64,000 bases of DNA from Halichoerus grypus (GCF_964656455.1 NC_135718.1:48608014-48672013), one strand, 5' to 3'. Numbered from the stretch's first letter, positions 11,925-23,633 are shown. Notes: generated by a model not told the origin, from the letters alone. Made by a program: numbers and translations.

Positions 11925-12075
11925 GGAGATATTGTTTAATGGGGACAGAGCTTCAGTCTGGGCTGATGATAAAACTGTGGAGCTGGGTAGTAGTGATGGT
12001 TGCTTGTGAGTGTACTTAACGCCATTGAATTGTACATTTGAAAATGGTTACAATGGAAAAAGAAAAAAACAAACA
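11925..12075 (+). mobile_element. Old L1 3'-end relic, sense
   Basis: TTGTTTAATGGGGACAGAGC..., GAGTGTACTTAACGCC..., TTGTACATTTGAAAATGG followed by an A-rich stretch match the 3' UTR end of old mammalian L1. Confidence 0.7.
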
Positions 12076-12399
12076 GTGGCCAGGCATGTTTGGGGACATG
12101 AGGTGGAGGTGGGGAGGAGGGAGGGGTAGTTAGCAGAAGAAACAATGAAAAGAATGGAAAGGGAATGTTTCCCGTCATTGGAGGGGGTGGGGAAGAATGG
12201 CACAGAGCTGATGGGGAGCAGTTGGCCATGTTGCCCAGAATCGCAGATGCTCGTGCCCTTTGAGTCCCTGATCTCGCCACTACTCATAGAGTGTGCCTGC
12301 TCTTGTACAAAATGATGGTGGACGGGCCTCTTTAGCACGGTGGTGTCAGGAATAATAGAAGATGGCACTGGAAACATCTAGAGGGGCTGGTTAGGCAAA

Positions 12400-12800
12400 C
12401 AGTGCCAGAACCACACCATGGAATAGAGTGCAGCTGTGAGGGGGTGGGGGTAGGAAGGGGGAGGGAGGGAGGGAGGGGAGAGAAAGACAAGGATGCAGCT
12501 TCCTGTACCAATGTGGAAAGTTCTGCAGTGGGGCCTGTCCATAGTAAAGATTTATTGTAAGGTAAAAACATCAAAGAACAGAATATTGCATATAGAATGC
12601 CACCTTCGTATAAGAAAGGGGGAAAATCTGAATATATATGTATTGTATGTGTGTAGAGAAATACTGGAGGATACATAAACTAGACAAAGTGGTTGCCTGA
12701 AGGGTCCTCAGTGAGGAAGGGAGCGAATGGACAGACACAAGGCTGCATTTTGTATATTGTTTTGATTTTTTTAATTGTATGAGTAAATTACCTAGTCAGA
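12400..12800 (+). mobile_element. Old L1 (L1ME/L1M-type) 3' relic, sense
   Basis: ACACCATGGAATAGAGTGCAG, GATTTATTGTAAGGTAAAAAC, AGAATATTGCATATAGAATG, GGGGGAAAATCTGAATATAT and GTGGTTGCCTGAAGGG follow the standard order of the L1 ORF2 end and 3' UTR. A GGGA-rich insert lies at 12440-12485. Confidence 0.7.
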
Positions 12801-12809
12801 TTTTCTAGG

Positions 12810-12850
12810 AAGGGAAGGAGGAAGGAAGGAAGGGAGGGAGGGAAGAAAGG
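12810..12850. repeat. GGAA/GGGA purine repeat
   Basis: Runs of GGAAGGAAGGAAGGGAGGGAGGGAAG.. type, purine-only on the + strand. Confidence 0.85.
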
Positions 12851-12934
12851 CAGGCTAGGAAGACCCTTTACAAACTCCAAAACATTCTACAGATATAAGG
12901 GCTTAATAATGAGAAAGCGATTATGATAATAATA

Positions 12935-13155
12935 CTCTAACAGTTACCATTGCTCAAGTGTTTACCAGACATGGCACTAAAGACTTTTTATCTGTGATCT
13001 TCTTTGATCCTGACACAATGGTTTGTATTTGTGTAGATGGGAAAACTGGCAATTGGAGGAGTTAGTTCGATTGTCCAAGGCCACACTTCTAGAAAGGCAC
13101 AGAGCTGGGATTTGAACCCAGATCCGTCTGCCATCACAGGTGGCTCTTGACTCTG
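12935..13155 (-). repeat. MIR relic, antisense
   Basis: CAAGTGTTTACCAGACATGGCAC..., GTAGATGGGAAAACTGGC..., TTGTCCAAGGCCACACTTC..., GCTGGGATTTGAACCCAG. A near-complete inverted MIR. Confidence 0.85.
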
Positions 13156-14833
13156 CCGTCCTTCTCTTTGTGCCATTGCCCTGTGGTAGATTTTCTTGGT
13201 GGTGGTAGAGGCAGGGCAGTCTTTATTTTCCACACTGCCAGAGCATCCCCTGGTATTGAACAGGCATTTTCCAAGCAAAGCTCAACTCTAGTAGTCTAGG
13301 TGCCGTTCTTGGAAAAAACCGAACACCTTGACCCCACCAGTCTGCCTCAGGCCGTGTGGTCATTATGTCTTCACGAGGTATTTTTGGTCGCAATTTTCCT
13401 ACAATATCCAGACAAGTGCCATGATTAGGCACCACGCTTCCTTGCGGTTGCTCCTAGCTTTCCTGAAATATCCATCCAAGACCATGCTGGCTCCACCACC
13501 TTGGATGGAGCCCAGAAGAAGGTTTTTGTGGAACATGTCTTTAAAACTGGTTAATGATTTATGAATAACTTGGCAACGAAGGCAACGTATGCACAAGAAA
13601 ACCTTTTCCTGTGTTCGGGCAACCTCAGGGCCATGTGCTTAAACCTGCAAATAGGGCCAGGTAATTACAGAGTCCCAGAGGCGGCCCAACTGTCCACTGA
13701 AAATTTGGTTGTAAAAATAATTAGATCACAGGATATTTAAAAATAGGGTCCAGAGGTGGAGCTGTAGGCTCCATCCTCATTTGACTTCAGAGAAGGGACC
13801 CCACCTTGAGAGTAAGCTGAGAGGCAAAAGCACTGGCATTTGGCAGATTGAAATTGGAGGCTTCGTTTCCCAGGGCCCAGGTCTCCTGCTGGTGGGATTG
13901 CCAGATGGAAGGAGAAGCTTTTTCCAGAAGATCCTGTTGGGGAAGTTCGCAGCCTGTAAGTGGCCAGTGTGTTTCCATAAATGAAGCCCACACCACTTTT
14001 CCCAGCCCCATGCTTGATGACTTGTCTCTCTCGCAACACTTTATCCATTTTTTAAGTTAATGGTGCTCTGTGCCCAGAGAGCAAGGCAACTGACTTGCAA
14101 GTGCTTCCCTGAAGGGGTGAGTTATGGGATGTCCCGTGGAAACTGAAGGGCCAGTTTGTTTCTGGATAAATGGCCTTATTGTATTCTGTTTCTCTTATCA
14201 GCTGATTTCCCACAGCCAGCCTCCCTTGCTGGGGTGTAGCATGGGGGTAAGGAAGAAGAAAAAGTAGTGTTTTGTGTTGTTTCCTTTTTGTTTTATTGCC
14301 ATCAGCAGCAGCCAACGTAACCCAGAAAATCACCTCCCCTCGGGCTGTGTCCTGGGGATCTGAGCCGGAGGTTAATAGTTCAAGTCTCCCTGGCTAACTC
14401 AAGCCTCTCTGTTTCTAGTAAGATGTAGTGATGCTTTCTCCAGAGATGTCCAGGGTGGCCCGTGCTATGGCAGGGAGAAAGAACTCTGATAAAGGAGTCC
14501 TGGAAACCAGACCGTCTGCTCATCCCAGCCGGGGTTTCCATCAGGAGTGGGGGAAGTGCAGGCCTCGGATGTGGCCCCGGCTATGGGCAGTCAGCCAGGC
14601 CTGGGGGTGTCCCCCGGTTAGGGACACATTTGGTAGTGGTTCTTCCCATTGGTCTGGGCTGTGGGTAGTTTCTCTTTCCCGTAGCAACCCTCAGCAAGCA
14701 TGTGAGCAAGATGCCGTGTGCTGAGGTTATCGAGGGAGTAGAAATAACGTAGACAAACTAGTTAGCATGGGGCCTGGCACCAAGATGCTCAAAATGTGCA
14801 TTTTAAAAAATAACAGAACATTATGATATGATT
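13156..14833. other. Unique sequence with one enhancer-like block
   Basis: No gene recognised. Mirror-image short frames at 13.74-14.05 kb on both strands are chance. The block 13535-13700 is entered separately. Confidence 0.5.
13535..13700. promoter_or_regulatory. Candidate conserved non-coding element
   Basis: Contains CTGGTTAATGATTTATGAATAA, TTGGCAACGAAGGCAACG (two RFX-like GGCAAC half-sites 6 bp apart) and CAGGTAATTACAG. Non-repetitive. Function is inferred from motif density only. Confidence 0.3.
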
Positions 14834-14841
14834 AAGAATTT

Positions 14842-15036
14842 CTGGGGACGCCTGGGTGGCTCAGTCGGTTAAGCATCTGTCTTAAGCTCAGGTCATGATC
14901 CCAGGGTCCTGGGATCGAGCCCCGCATCGAGCTCCCTGCTCCGCGGGGAGCCTGCTTCTCCCTCTCCCTCTCCCCCTGCTTGTGTTCCCTCTCTCTCTCT
15001 CTGACAAATAAATAAATAAAATCTTAAAAAAAAAAA
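14842..15036 (+). mobile_element. CAN-SINE, sense
   Basis: GGGGACGCCTGGGTGGCTCAG to AAATAAATAAAATCTT plus poly(A). Short duplication AAGAATTT at 14834-14841 and 15037-15044. Confidence 0.95.
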
Positions 15037-15149
15037 AAGAATTTGTTTACTCCCTATTTGAATGTGGGCCACTGAAATTTGCCAGACACACCCTCCCTTC
15101 CCATCTTTGCTCCTCAGTTCCGTCTGCCGTCTACGACTCCCTCTCTTCA

Positions 15150-15440
15150 CCCACCAATCCAGGTACGTCAGCTCTGCTCATTCTTATCTTAAAGTCTGTG
15201 TTGTCTGAGAATAAAACAGCAACGTGGTTTTCTTCTGGTGAGAATTTCTCTGGTTCATCTCCCTCCAGTCCCTTACTTTCAACTTTTCTGGGTCCTTAAA
15301 TTACAGGTGTGTTTCTGGGACACACACATTCTGAAACAATTCAAATCTAATCGGGGAATTCTTTTAATTGCTTACTTGAATCTATTTACATTTACTGTGA
15401 TTTTCGATATGTTTGAATACATTCTACTGTTTTCTCTTTT
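15150..15440 (-). mobile_element. Old L1 relic, antisense (outer element, left part)
   Basis: AAAGTCTGTGTTGTCTGAGA, TTCTTTTAATTGCTTACTTGAAT and TTTACTGTGATTTTCGATATG are inverted ORF2 landmarks of old L1. Interrupted at about 15440 by a second L1; continues after about 16400. Confidence 0.7.
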
Positions 15441-16405
15441 TTAAAATTGAGATATCGTTGACATATAACATGCTATTAGTTTCCAATGTAGAACAAACTG
15501 ATTCGATATTTGTACATATTATGAGATGATCACCACAATAAGTCTAGTTACTATCCATCACCACACATAGTTACAGTTTTTTTTTTCTTGTGATGAGGAC
15601 TTTTAAGATCTATTCTCTTAGCAACTTTCATATATACAATATACAGTACAATATTATTAACTGTATTTCGCATACCCCCCACCTCCAGCCTCTGGTAATC
15701 ACCAATCTCTTCTCTATTTTGGGGTTTTTTTTTTAGATTCCACATATAAATGAGATCATATGGTATTTGTCTTTCTTTGTCTGACTTATCTCATTTAGCG
15801 TAATGCCTTCAAGGTCCATCCATGTTGTGGCAAATGGCAAGATTTCATTCTTTTTTATGGTTGACAGTGTTCCATTGTATATATATAACCACATCTTCTT
15901 TATCCATTCATCCATCAATGGACACTTAGGTTGTTTTTATGTCTTGGCTATTGTAAATAATGTTGTAATGTGAGTGCCTGGGGGGGGGCTCAGTCAGTTA
16001 AGCATCTGCCTTCAGCTCAGGTCATGATCCCAGGGTCCTGGGATCGAGCCCCATGATGGGCTCTCTGCTCAGTGGAGAGTCTGCTTCTCCCTCTCCCTCT
16101 GCCCCTCCACACCCCCCACTTGTGCTCTCTTTTTCTCTCAAATAAATAAAATCTTTTAAAAAAAATAATGTTGCAATGAACATGGGGGTGCAGATACCTT
16201 TTTGAATTAATGTTTTTGTTTTCTTTGGATAAATACCCAGAAGTAGAGTTGCTGAATTGTATGGTATTTCTACTTTTAATTTTTTGAGGAACTTCCATAC
16301 TGTTTTCCACACTGGCTATACCAATTTGCATTCCCACCAACAGGGCACAGTATTCCCTTTGTTCCACATCCTTGCCAGCACTTGTTATTTCTTGTCTTTT
16401 GGATC
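15441..16405 (-). mobile_element. L1 3' fragment, antisense, nested in an older L1
   Basis: Begins AAATTGAGATATCGTTGACATA (inverted L1 3' UTR) and runs through inverted ORF2, including GAGATCATATGGTATTTGTC and AATACCCAGAAGTAGAGTTG. The minus strand still reads L1 ORF2 C-terminal phrases (MWKTVWKFLKKLK, MMDEWIKKMW) broken by stops. A CAN-SINE splits it at 15971-16163. Confidence 0.85.
15971..16163 (+). mobile_element. CAN-SINE, sense, nested in L1
   Basis: Head altered to GTGCCTGGGGGGGGGCTCAG (G-run expansion replacing GGTGGCTCAG). Flanked by AATAATGTTGTAATG (15956-15970) / AATAATGTTGCAATG (16164-16178), one mismatch, both copies being L1 target sequence. Confidence 0.95.
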
Positions 16406-18060
16406 GTAGCCATCATTTTCTTTCATTATTTCTGTTTACCCTACTTTATGCTGCTTCCTCCTCCTTTTTGCTGCCTTCATTTCCCTCTTCATCTTCTTTG
16501 ATTTGGGAGCTGTCCATTTGGTTTTCATTTTTTCAGTGGTTACCCCTAAAATGTTAACATGTTCACTTGACGTCACAATCTCGTTAATTTATACCTCCAC
16601 TCTCTTACAAATATTTGATGAATATTGATATGCTTAAGGCGGATGCACTCACATGTTATTGTGTTTAGTATTTGGGTTCCAAAATTTATCCTTAATAATA
16701 TTGTTGTTGTTTTATAAATCAAGCTTGTTTAGAATTCCCTCTATGGTAACCAGTGTCTTTGTTCATCAGTGCTTCTTTCTGACTTTCTTCTGGGTTCACT
16801 TGCCCACCCCCTGAAGTTTATCCTTTAGAAACTCTTACAGGGCGAGTCTGTTGGTGACAGATTCTCTCAGTTTTCACTTGTCTAAAAACCTTTTATTTCA
16901 ACCTCACGGTTGAGTCACAATGTCATTCAGTGTAGAATTCTGGATTGACAGTTATTTTCATTCAGTCCTTTGAAGATATTGTTCTGCTGTCCCTGGTTTC
17001 AGTTTTGCTGTTGAGAAGTCTGCTGATTGTCATTCCTCGGTGGGTAATTTCACTTTTCTCTCTTGTTGCTTTGAATAGTTTCCTCTTTGACTTTGGTGAA
17101 TTGCAGTTTCTCTTCAAGGCATCTGTAGGTGGGTTTTTATTTATCCTGCTTAGAACTTGTGCTTCCTGAATTTGTGAATTCTTGTTTTTCATCAATTCTC
17201 AGCCATTATCTCTTTGAATATTATCTCTCCCCCCTCTCTTTGGTCTTTTCCTGGAACTCTCATTTTTTAAAAAAGATTTTATTTATTTATTTGAGGGAGA
17301 GAGTGAGAGAGAGATCACGAGCGGGGAGGAAGGGTAGAGAGAGAAGCAGACTCCCCCACTGAGCAGGGAGCCCGTCTCGGGACTCAATCCCAGAACCCTG
17401 GGATCATGACTTGAGCCAAAGGCAGATGCTTAACTGACTGAGCCACCCAGGCGCCCCTGGAACTTTCATTAAATATACTACAGGACAGGCATTCTTGTTC
17501 TATCTGCGTGTTTGCTGTGTCAAAGCTCTTCTTTCCTTCTTTTTTCTTTCCATACACTACGTTCTGGGTATATCTCTCAGACCTGTTTTTATTTGCCTAA
17601 TTCTTATAGTCCAACCAAGTCCAATCTACTATTTGTCCTACTCACTGAATTTTAAAAGTTCAGTAGTCATTAAGAGAAATTTCCCATAAGTTCTTTTTGG
17701 TTCTTTTCCAAACCTACTGGTCTTTGTTCTATTGTGGTTGTTCCATTTTTAGTTTTTAGTTTTTTTTTTTTATTTTCTATTTCCTTCTTTTAAGCTTTTA
17801 ATAATTTAAAGTCATTAATTTTATGGTCTCCATCATATTATTCTCTTACCTGAAGTTCTTGACTGTGTTATATGAGCTTGGCTTCCTTCTATTTATTGAC
17901 TTTTGTTCATGATGTGATTGCTTTTTCATGGGTTTTGAGATTTTGGATTGTGAGTTCATAGTCAATGTGGCTTTATCTTTGGGAATCCTTCCCGGCCTCA
18001 GTTGAGGATGTGTATCTTTTTTTCCAGCAATTAATACACTTTCATATGCATAGTAGGTAC
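16406..18060 (-). mobile_element. Old L1 relic, antisense (outer element, right part)
   Basis: Landmarks: TTCAGTGGTTACCCCTAAAATG (16530s), GGCGAGTCTGTTGGTGACAG and TCTCTCAGTTTTCACTTGTC (16840-16880), GTAGAATTCTGGATTGACAG, TCAGCCATTATCTCTTTGAA. Highly diverged. Contains a CAN-SINE at 17265-17456. The right end is approximate. Confidence 0.65.
17265..17456 (-). mobile_element. CAN-SINE, antisense
   Basis: Inserted in the old L1, with CTGGAACTCTCATT (17251-17264) / CTGGAACTTTCATT (17457-17470), one mismatch in 14. Confidence 0.95.
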
Positions 18061-18535
18061 CCAGCAAACACTCATCTTTGCTGATGATATGGATAAGCTA
18101 CAAAAAGATAACTAAATCTCTTTACCCACTTGTTGGAATGGGACCTATTTCTCTACCATGTGTTCCCTCCAGGCTTTTCTACTTGTGAGTATGTGAGATT
18201 TTTATTGTTGCTGAGACATGCATTCTTGGGGCCAGAGAATGTAGCTAACCTCGGGAGAAGAGAAATGAGCAAAGGTTCTGGAAAGGGGGAAAAGAGGATG
18301 GAACAATTCTTTAGTCGCAGGAGAAGAGACAACATCTTACAGCAAACAGAGACAGGTAAACAGGAACACCATCATTCCTGGGTTGAGACAGGGGTGCAAA
18401 GACAAGGTAACATGGCAATGGACCAGAGTGTAGAGGGAGGTATCTCATTGTATGCTTCAGAGGATGGAGCCTCTGAGAAAGTGGGAATAGCTTTATATAA
18501 CCACTTTCCTGCTTTTATTAATAATAGCAAGTGAC
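18061..18535. other. Unique sequence, nothing recognised
   Basis: A 134-codon + frame at 18130-18534 has no recognisable domain, signal or conservation cue and is not called. Confidence 0.5.
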
Positions 18536-18760
18536 AGTAAAGGGTCCAGACGTGCCACGTGCTGTGCTAAGGGCTTGATCAGCATTCTTTCATTTGATCC
18601 TCATAAGAACTCATCAAGGAGGCACTTCCCCCCCTACTCTACAGATGTGGAAATTGAAATTTGAGAACCTAAGAAACTTAACCCAGACCCCACGGCCCTG
18701 GAGAGGAGCAGAGCTGAAATTTGAACCCAGTTCTGTTAGCTCCCGAGCCGGCACATGTAG
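18536..18760 (-). repeat. MIR relic, antisense
   Basis: ACGTGCTGTGCTAAGGGC, TTTCATTTGATCCTCATAAG, CTACAGATGTGGAAATTGAA, AGCTGAAATTTGAACCCAG. Confidence 0.85.
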
Positions 18761-20424
18761 ACCCTTCAGGGCTGAACGTGCACTTCCACTGGGTTACGAT
18801 GTAAAAATACTTTAATGCATGTGCTAGGTCCTCCAGGGAGCCCTCGTGTGGTGCTGGGAGAACTGCTCTGGGTGGGAAGACTGTTTATTGGAACTGTCAA
18901 TAACACACAGCGCATGGCATATGGTGGGTGCTTAATAAATATTTACCCAATAAATAAATAATGTTTTTTCCTTTGCAGAGTTGGGGAGCTGGGCCCCAGA
19001 GAAGTGGACGAGGACATGTTAGGTTGCAACACTTCCTTCTCTTGCCCCACCCTTGGCTTTAAAGGACTGCACTGTCAGCCGGAGAGACGGTGTCCTGATC
19101 ACTTTCCCTGACAAGCAGGCTGGGCTGGGTGGGATTCTCTAGAAGCGTGTCCCACTGCAGGCTGATAATGCTGGCTGTTTGGAGCTTCTCTTGGCTGTGT
19201 GGCAATTTCTAGATATCGATCCTGCTGAGTCTGATTGTCAGTCCTCATCTTGGTGAGTATATGTAATGAAGGGATTCCTTCCTCATCTCACCTCCTACTC
19301 CCCCAGCTCAGGCTCACCCCCAGCAAACCAGGAGACTTTACAGAGCTGCAGGGTCTCCCTGGGCCTGTGCCCTGCAGACAGACCCAGCATCTCAAGTACC
19401 TATTCTCCTGGACAGTGAGACAGCCCAGGGTGTTGGGGGTTGGGAGGGGGGGTGGAGGAGATGGGAAGGTTCACCTGCTGGGATTGGCCGCCAGGATTCT
19501 GTGTCATTCCTTTACAGGGGAAATGACTTGTTTCTTACTGCTGAAGCTTTGGAGCTTTGGAACCTTCTTGTATTACAGCCACAATTGTGGCTGTGCTTTC
19601 CCAGGAAAGTGGAGCCCCCAGGAGAGGCAACCAGCTCGGGGCAGCTGTGTGTCTCTATGTCTTCTTGTGTCTTGGTCTCATGTCTCTTTCTTTCTAGTTC
19701 TCTCTGACTTTGTCTCTGTTTCTCTCCCTCTCCTTCCTTTAATGTTTCACTTCATTTCTTCCCTCTCCTTCTCATCTCCAAGTTCCTCTCCCAGGTCTCA
19801 CACTTTTGTTCCTGTGAAATTTTGCACAGCTCCACCCCATAATGCCTTCTTTCTCTCCACAGGGACACCCTTTCCTGCTATTCGCCTTCACACCCACCAG
19901 CCTCCCCGTGGCCTTGAAAGGCCCTGGCTTGCCTGCAACCCCAGGGCTCATCCCACAGAGGTTCTTCAAAGCTCCCATCTTGGCCTCAGGCTGTGTCTGG
20001 CTTCCAGCGAGAGGCCCAGGATCTGGGCTGCCAGATGCACCTGCTGTGTTGAACGCCCCCCACTGGGGAGCTTTTGGTGGGCTAACTAGGAAGCCCCCGC
20101 CCCTGCAGGGTGCACAGAGGCCCAGATGCAGTGGGGGCCAACTTCCTGGTGCCACCAGCCTAGGAAACTTCTGAGGTCCTTTGTGCTGACCTACAGTGGG
20201 GGACTCACTGGGGCAGTGGGCTCCCCATGGGGGAAAGGACCCCATGGAGCTCTGAGACCCAGATTAGCATTTTAAAGAAAGGTCAGCAAGAAAGGATTTC
20301 TGAGACCTGCTGGGAGCAAAAGGGATGTTGGTGAGGAAAGTTCACCATCCCCCCCCAGTCCTCAACAGGCCCATCTGCTGACCGGGTGGCATTTGAAAGG
20401 GCAGGGAAGGCACCAGATGAGGAA
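18761..20424. other. Unique sequence; no gene recognised
   Basis: A GTGCTTAATAAATATTTACCC tail at 18928-18950 may be the end of an L2 or MIR. A 284-codon + frame (19235-20089) crosses a CT-rich low-complexity stretch at 19640-19800; it has no recognised domain and no splice context and is rejected as a gene. Confidence 0.5.
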
Positions 20425-20580
20425 CGGGAGAGTTGGATTCGAACTTCAGCTCAGCCACTGGTGAGCAAAGAGTTTGGGCAGGTTACTTCATACCTCCAAG
20501 CCTTACCGTCCTCCCTTCTCAAAAGAAAATGTCAGACAGAAAGACCTCAGAGATCCTCCCAGCTCTAGAGTTCTGATGGC
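20425..20580 (+). repeat. MIR relic, sense
   Basis: GGATTCGAACTTCAGCTCAGCCACTGG..., GGCAGGTTACTTCATACCTCC. Confidence 0.7.
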
Positions 20581-20639
20581 CCAGTGAAAGGGTGAAGGGC
20601 ATGACCACCAATGGTGCTGTTGTCCCCTGACCTGTAGAA

Positions 20640-20790
20640 AGGCCTCAGAGCAAATATGAGCTCTTTGTGTGACGTTGCACGAGGTACTTAACCTATCTGA
20701 GTCTCAGGTTCCACATCTATATGGTGAGGATAATGCTTGCTTTATAGGATCCTGTAAGAACTACCTCAAATAGGAAAGTACAGCGTTTCT
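20640..20790 (+). repeat. MIR relic, sense
   Basis: ACGAGGTACTTAACCTATCTGAGTCTCAG..., ATGGTGAGGATAATGCTTGC. Followed at 20787 by a GTTTCTCAAAGGATGAGC stretch reminiscent of MER5-type hAT relics. Confidence 0.7.
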
Positions 20791-22427
20791 CAAAGGATGA
20801 GCTCTGTGACCGCAGGTGGTCCAAAGGACGATTTTATCTCAGATTCCATCCTGGTATTCAGTGAGAAAGCCATACCCTGCTCAATCCTCTGTGAAGTCTA
20901 GTTGCCACGGAGACAGCCCGCCTGCCTGTACCACCTCTGTAACTCTCACCAATTTCTCCGTTTAGCAGAGAGTCCAGGCCTCAGGGTGCGGGTCTTCAGT
21001 TGATAACACTAAGCTCTGATTTGATAACATCGTTTTTATTCATTACGTCTGTTTTTGTTTCTCTTCTGTTTATTATTTACATATTTCTGTTTCTACCTTG
21101 TGTTTTTATTATCATTTATTTACCTTGTATTTATGGCAATGCTGGTTTTAAACAAAGCTAGTGTTATAAAATTTCCTTTTGAAATAAATTTGAGTAACTA
21201 AGAGGAGTCACTTGGAGACAAATAGTAATACCTAGTAAAGGCAGTGCAGTGATAAAGTTGTGAAGATGATCTAAGAGTTGGGGAAGTTCTTGCATTAAAT
21301 CTGGGGCCACGTCGAGTGGTAATCATGTGGCTAATCATGACTGTTACCGCCCTACAAGGAAGGGCGTGTACTTCCTACATGCCATTTCTCTGCCTGCGAT
21401 CTCAGCTCCCAGGTGCTGGGGACCCCGGTCTCCCCGAAGGCCCCATGGATGAAAGAGCAGAGCAAACCCTCTGGGCAGTGCAATGTGGGGATGAATTCTG
21501 TTCAGTCTTCAGATTGGCTCTGACTTTGATGGTCTCCCCCATTGAATTTAATGGAAAGCCATTTCAATGGCCACCAGATTATGAACCATGGAACCTCTAC
21601 AGTAATGATAAAGGGGCTGGAATTCCCATCTGAGCCATTGTGCTTTAAACAGAATATGTATTACCTTCTGAAATAAAAGCCACTTATGCATACCAGCCAA
21701 TCTGTCTCAGTATAGTGTCACCAAGACAGATCTTGATAGAAGAGCCAAGAGCAAGGCAAATAAAAAGCTTTAAGTCCATGACTATCCATCACCCCGGGAG
21801 TTCTCAGGACTGTTAGGGCAGCTTGTGGGTTACTTTGTTCAACTTAACAGTTTTCGATTTTGTTATAAGGAGGGAAGAAAAAAAATGAGATTTATCGATA
21901 ACCAAAAGGATATTTTCGTAAGCCTCCAATCCAGTGTAGCACCTTGCAGAAAATTCATTTAGCGTAGGGTTCTGATGCTCCTGGAGGCTTTCTGAAAGCA
22001 AAGACTCAGCCACATACCTGGCAGCATCTGCCTCCAACAGTCTGTTCTGTTCCAGCTGCATAGTGCAAGGTGTCTTTCCAGAAGTATCTCAAGTATCTAA
22101 GGTTTGTGCTCATATAAGCCCATGCAAGAGGTCCCCAGGAAGGAAGATCTGGCAAAGCACTCGGGGGATGCCTCCCAACAGAAGTGGCATCAGCACCTGG
22201 AAAAACCTCTGTAGGTTTGGATTTGCTAGAATGGCCAGGCAATTCTCCTTAATAAGGAGAGCCATGCAAAGGAGGAATTTCCTTGGTGGCAGACTCAGGG
22301 ACTCAGGTCTTGGCCAATGGTGAGGATCTACCTCTCCTTCTTGTCCTCAGGTAGTATTCCTAGAATTGTGTTTCCTACATTCTTGAAGTCTGTCTTCTTC
22401 TGCCCAAACATGGCAAACCCCTTCCAT
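20791..22427. other. Unique sequence; no gene recognised
   Basis: AT-rich at 21.0-21.3 kb. The 105-codon + frame at 21316-21633 resembles no known protein. No repeat identified with confidence. Confidence 0.5.
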
Positions 22428-22447
22428 AAAAACTTTTCATAAACTTT

Positions 22448-22634
22448 CTTGGGGCACCTGGGTGGCTCAGATGGTTAAGTGTCTGCCTTCGGCTCAGGTC
22501 ATGATCCCAGGGTCCTGGGATCGAGTCCCACATCGGGCTCCCTGCTCCTTGGGAGCCTGCTTCTCCCTCTGCCTCTCTCTCTCTCTCTCTGTCTCTCATG
22601 AATAAATAAATAAAATCTTTAAAAATAAATAAAA
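22448..22634 (+). mobile_element. CAN-SINE, sense
   Basis: GGGGCACCTGGGTGGCTCAG; its tail CTCATGAATAAATAAATAAA is closer to the dog-type end than the other copies. Perfect duplication of about 20 bp, ACTTTTCATAAACTTTC preceded by A's, ending at 22447 and 22655. One of the youngest insertions here. Confidence 0.97.
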
Positions 22635-22655
22635 AAAAACTTTTCATAAACTTTC

Positions 22656-23312
22656 CTTTTTAAACTCAGCAGCCAGTTTATTTGTCCGTTTCCTTTATGT
22701 CTTATTCTTCTGCAACTCCCAGGATATTGATAGCTTAGCTTTTTGTCTTGTTTAGTTTTGCAAAAACATTGCAGAAGCAGGATTTCTTGGTCTCACACAG
22801 ATGGACTTACCTCTCATAAAAATACCATAGTTTATTATTTTTGAAGCCATGAAATCATGATCTCATCTTCGGGAAGTAGAAAGATGGACAACTGTGAGAT
22901 AGATACTAAAGCTGAAAGAGTGATGTGACCTCCAGGGAGGCCAGTCGTCAGTGTGGAAGGAAGAGATGGATCCTGGTCTGGATATCATTGTGCCCAAAGC
23001 AGACACCAACAGAGCAAGTTGGAATTAGAAGTCCATGAAACCCACAGGATGGGTTTTTGACTCATCTTTCCTTATGCTCAAGAAGGCTTACAAGTGGGAA
23101 GGATGGTCTCAGCATTGTACTTACGTGCAAATGCGACATGAGCTTCCGGGCGGAGGCAGGATGGAAGCCCTTGGGTCATCTGCACAGTCCCTTATATGGT
23201 CTAGTCATTAGAGCACCTTGTGGTCCGAGGGATGAGTTGCGTACTAGACTGCCCAGATCTTGAACCACTGCTTTTGCAAAGACCGAATTAGGGATCCTCT
23301 AAGAAAAGGATT
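22656..23312. other. Unique sequence, nothing recognised
   Basis: No repeat, RNA gene or coding signal identified. Confidence 0.5.
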
Positions 23313-23331
23313 AGAAAGTCTCTTGGTCTGG

Positions 23332-23430
23332 TTTAGGGTGCTCTATGGGTCAGTCTGTAGAGCATGCGACTGCTGACCTCAGGGTCGTGAGTTCAAGCTC
23401 CTCATTGGGTGTGGGGCCTACTTAAAAAAA
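23332..23430 (+). mobile_element. Short tRNA-Lys-like SINE
   Basis: GGGTCAGTCTGTAGAGCATG, then CTCAGGGTCGTGAGTTCAAGC, preserves tRNA-Lys A- and B-box order, followed directly by GGGTGTGGGGCCTACTTA and poly(A), with no CT-rich domain. It is a distinct, shorter SINE form and not a functional tRNA (acceptor stem unpaired). Duplication AAAGTCTCTTGGTCTGG at 23315-23331, its partner now split by the next SINE (end at 23652). Confidence 0.8.
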
Positions 23431-23438
23431 AAAGTCTC

Positions 23439-23633
23439 GGGGCGCCTGGGTGGCTAAGTCGTTAAGCGTCTGCCTTCGGCTCAGGTCATCATCCCGGGGT
23501 TCTGGGATCGAGCCCCGCATTGGGCTCCCTGCTCCTCGGGAAGCCTGCTTCTCCCTCTCCCACTCCCCCTGCTTGTGTCCCCTCTTTCGCTGGGTCTCTC
23601 TCTGTCAAATAAATGAATAAAATCTTTAAAAAG
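23439..23633 (+). mobile_element. CAN-SINE, sense, inserted in the flank of the previous SINE
   Basis: GGGGCGCCTGGGTGGCTAAG to AAATGAATAAAATCTTT. Duplication AAAAAGTCTC at 23429-23438 and 23634-23643, which lies inside the downstream target duplication of the 23332 SINE. Confidence 0.96.

Noticed and set aside
19235..20089. 284-codon + frame
   Set aside because: Spans a CT-rich low-complexity stretch; no domain, no similarity recognised and no splice context.
23341..23412. Possible tRNA-Lys gene
   Set aside because: Box-like sequences remain but acceptor-stem pairing is absent, poly(A) follows directly and target-site duplications flank it: a SINE.
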